Origin: an uncultured bacterium
GTDB lineage: Bacteria > Planctomycetota > UBA1135 > UBA2386
Length of the DNA: 44,500 nt
Assembly (NCBI GenBank): GCA_937906475.1
Contig: CALCZA010000201.1
Span: forward strand, 1 to 44,500
Reading direction: 5' to 3'
The translations under genes were made by a program, and so were the position numbers. The notes under the pieces were generated by a model. It did not search any database, was not told the origin of the DNA, and saw only the letters and a list, made by a program, of their open reading frames with translations. Shown one piece after another: positions 44,039 through 44,500 of the stretch (positions are counted from its first letter, which is position 1; the number at the start of each line of letters is the position of its first letter).

Positions 44039-44500
44039 CCCTAGAGCTCCTCAATAGATTTTATTATTAAAAATATCGATGCCGGACAGCAACGCGCAGA
44101 GCTATTCGGTGTGTTTATTTGAACCTGAACCATCTCATCGACTACGCATACACAGTCGAAAAACCTACACGCGAGAAACATGAGTCAGAGAAGTCTACAA
44201 GAAATCTGACTTCAACGCATCGAGTCCTTGCACGAAGCTGCCACGAAAAAAAGGCCACACTAGCATGAAATCCGCCCCTTGGATTGCCGAAGCTCCCGCT
44301 CATCCCTGTGTTTAATGCAGATGAGAGCTTGAGCTTCCGCACGGATAAGGACTGCCCGTCAATCCACACATTTTCCGAAGCGTTCCAGAAAATGCTCAAG
44401 GCAATATGGTCCGACCTGTTACCTGATCTACCCATGAGTCACCGCAACGTGTATAATTCATTGTAAGTGATCAAACGTCGCGAAAGCCCGTTGATCATCA
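44039..44500. other. AT-richer region upstream of the spermidine gene
   Basis: No gene is clear. Forward codons 44284-44466 translate to a plausible helical peptide (TFSEAFQKMLKAIWSDLLPD) but begin with TTG and lack a ribosome site. A hairpin with arms AGTCAGA/TCTGACT lies at 44183-44211. A TATAAT at 44452-44457 has no matching -35. The 5' leader and promoter of the spermidine gene should lie in 44039-44150, where the sequence is AT-rich, but no convincing pair was found. Confidence 0.45.
44468..44497. repeat. Inverted repeat TGATCAA-N16-TTGATCA
   Basis: The 7-bp arms at 44468-44474 and 44491-44497 match perfectly. The repeat begins 11 bp after a TATAAT, so it could be an operator overlapping a transcription start for a gene beyond the right edge. 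It may equally be chance. Confidence 0.3.

Overview
The window looks like a chromosomal segment of a planctomycete (phylum Planctomycetota), inferred without any database search. The clues are an ECF sigma factor overlapping a transmembrane Ser/Thr kinase, very large membrane-anchored proteins with repeated carboxypeptidase-regulatory-like beta domains, Kelch propellers, a C-terminal GVGCP-type beta domain, many sulfotransferases, and GC-rich coding sequence. There is no phage, transposase, CRISPR array or rRNA.

Layout. A tRNA-Gly(GCC) lies at 377-451. Next comes a reverse-strand TlpA/thioredoxin-like gene (692-1813) that only makes sense if an in-frame TGA at the first active-site Cys position is read as selenocysteine; a perfect hairpin with a GGUC loop lies just downstream of it. 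A membrane-anchored beta-domain protein, a metallophosphoesterase and an unknown Cys-containing protein follow (2101-6709). The reverse-strand block 6783-14267 holds a Kelch protein, a glycoside hydrolase-glycosyltransferase fusion, an acyl carrier protein, a ketoacyl synthase and an ABC exporter. The last three ORFs before the exporter are joined by 4-nt stop/start overlaps, which suggests a system that builds and exports an acylated glycan or glycolipid. Divergent from it runs ECF sigma factor, Ser/Thr kinase, giant beta-domain protein and sulfotransferase (14516-21914).

From 21929 to 28470 a tightly coupled reverse-strand operon encodes a GNAT protein, three paralogous GT-B-like glycosyltransferases, a polysaccharide deacetylase and two sulfotransferases. 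This reads as a decoration system for a sulfated, deacetylated surface glycan. From 29375 to 40922 lies a cellulose-synthase-like system: a GT2 synthase carrying two PilZ-like domains and a C-terminal TPR tail, a small overlapping ORF, a divergent BcsC-like TPR/outer-membrane porin, and two family-5 glycosidase paralogues, one of which has lost its catalytic acid/base. A propeller lipoprotein followed by an in-frame, decaying C-terminal domain sits beside it.

The right end has a MORN-type lipoprotein, a 730-bp gap containing a perfect FNR/Anr-type palindrome and an 11-codon ORF, and a SpeD-SpeE fusion gene for spermidine synthesis. The selenoprotein is the strongest candidate for a mis-annotated gene. 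The synthase/pseudo-glycosidase locus and the glycosyltransferase-ACP-ketosynthase-exporter block are the best candidates for poorly described systems.
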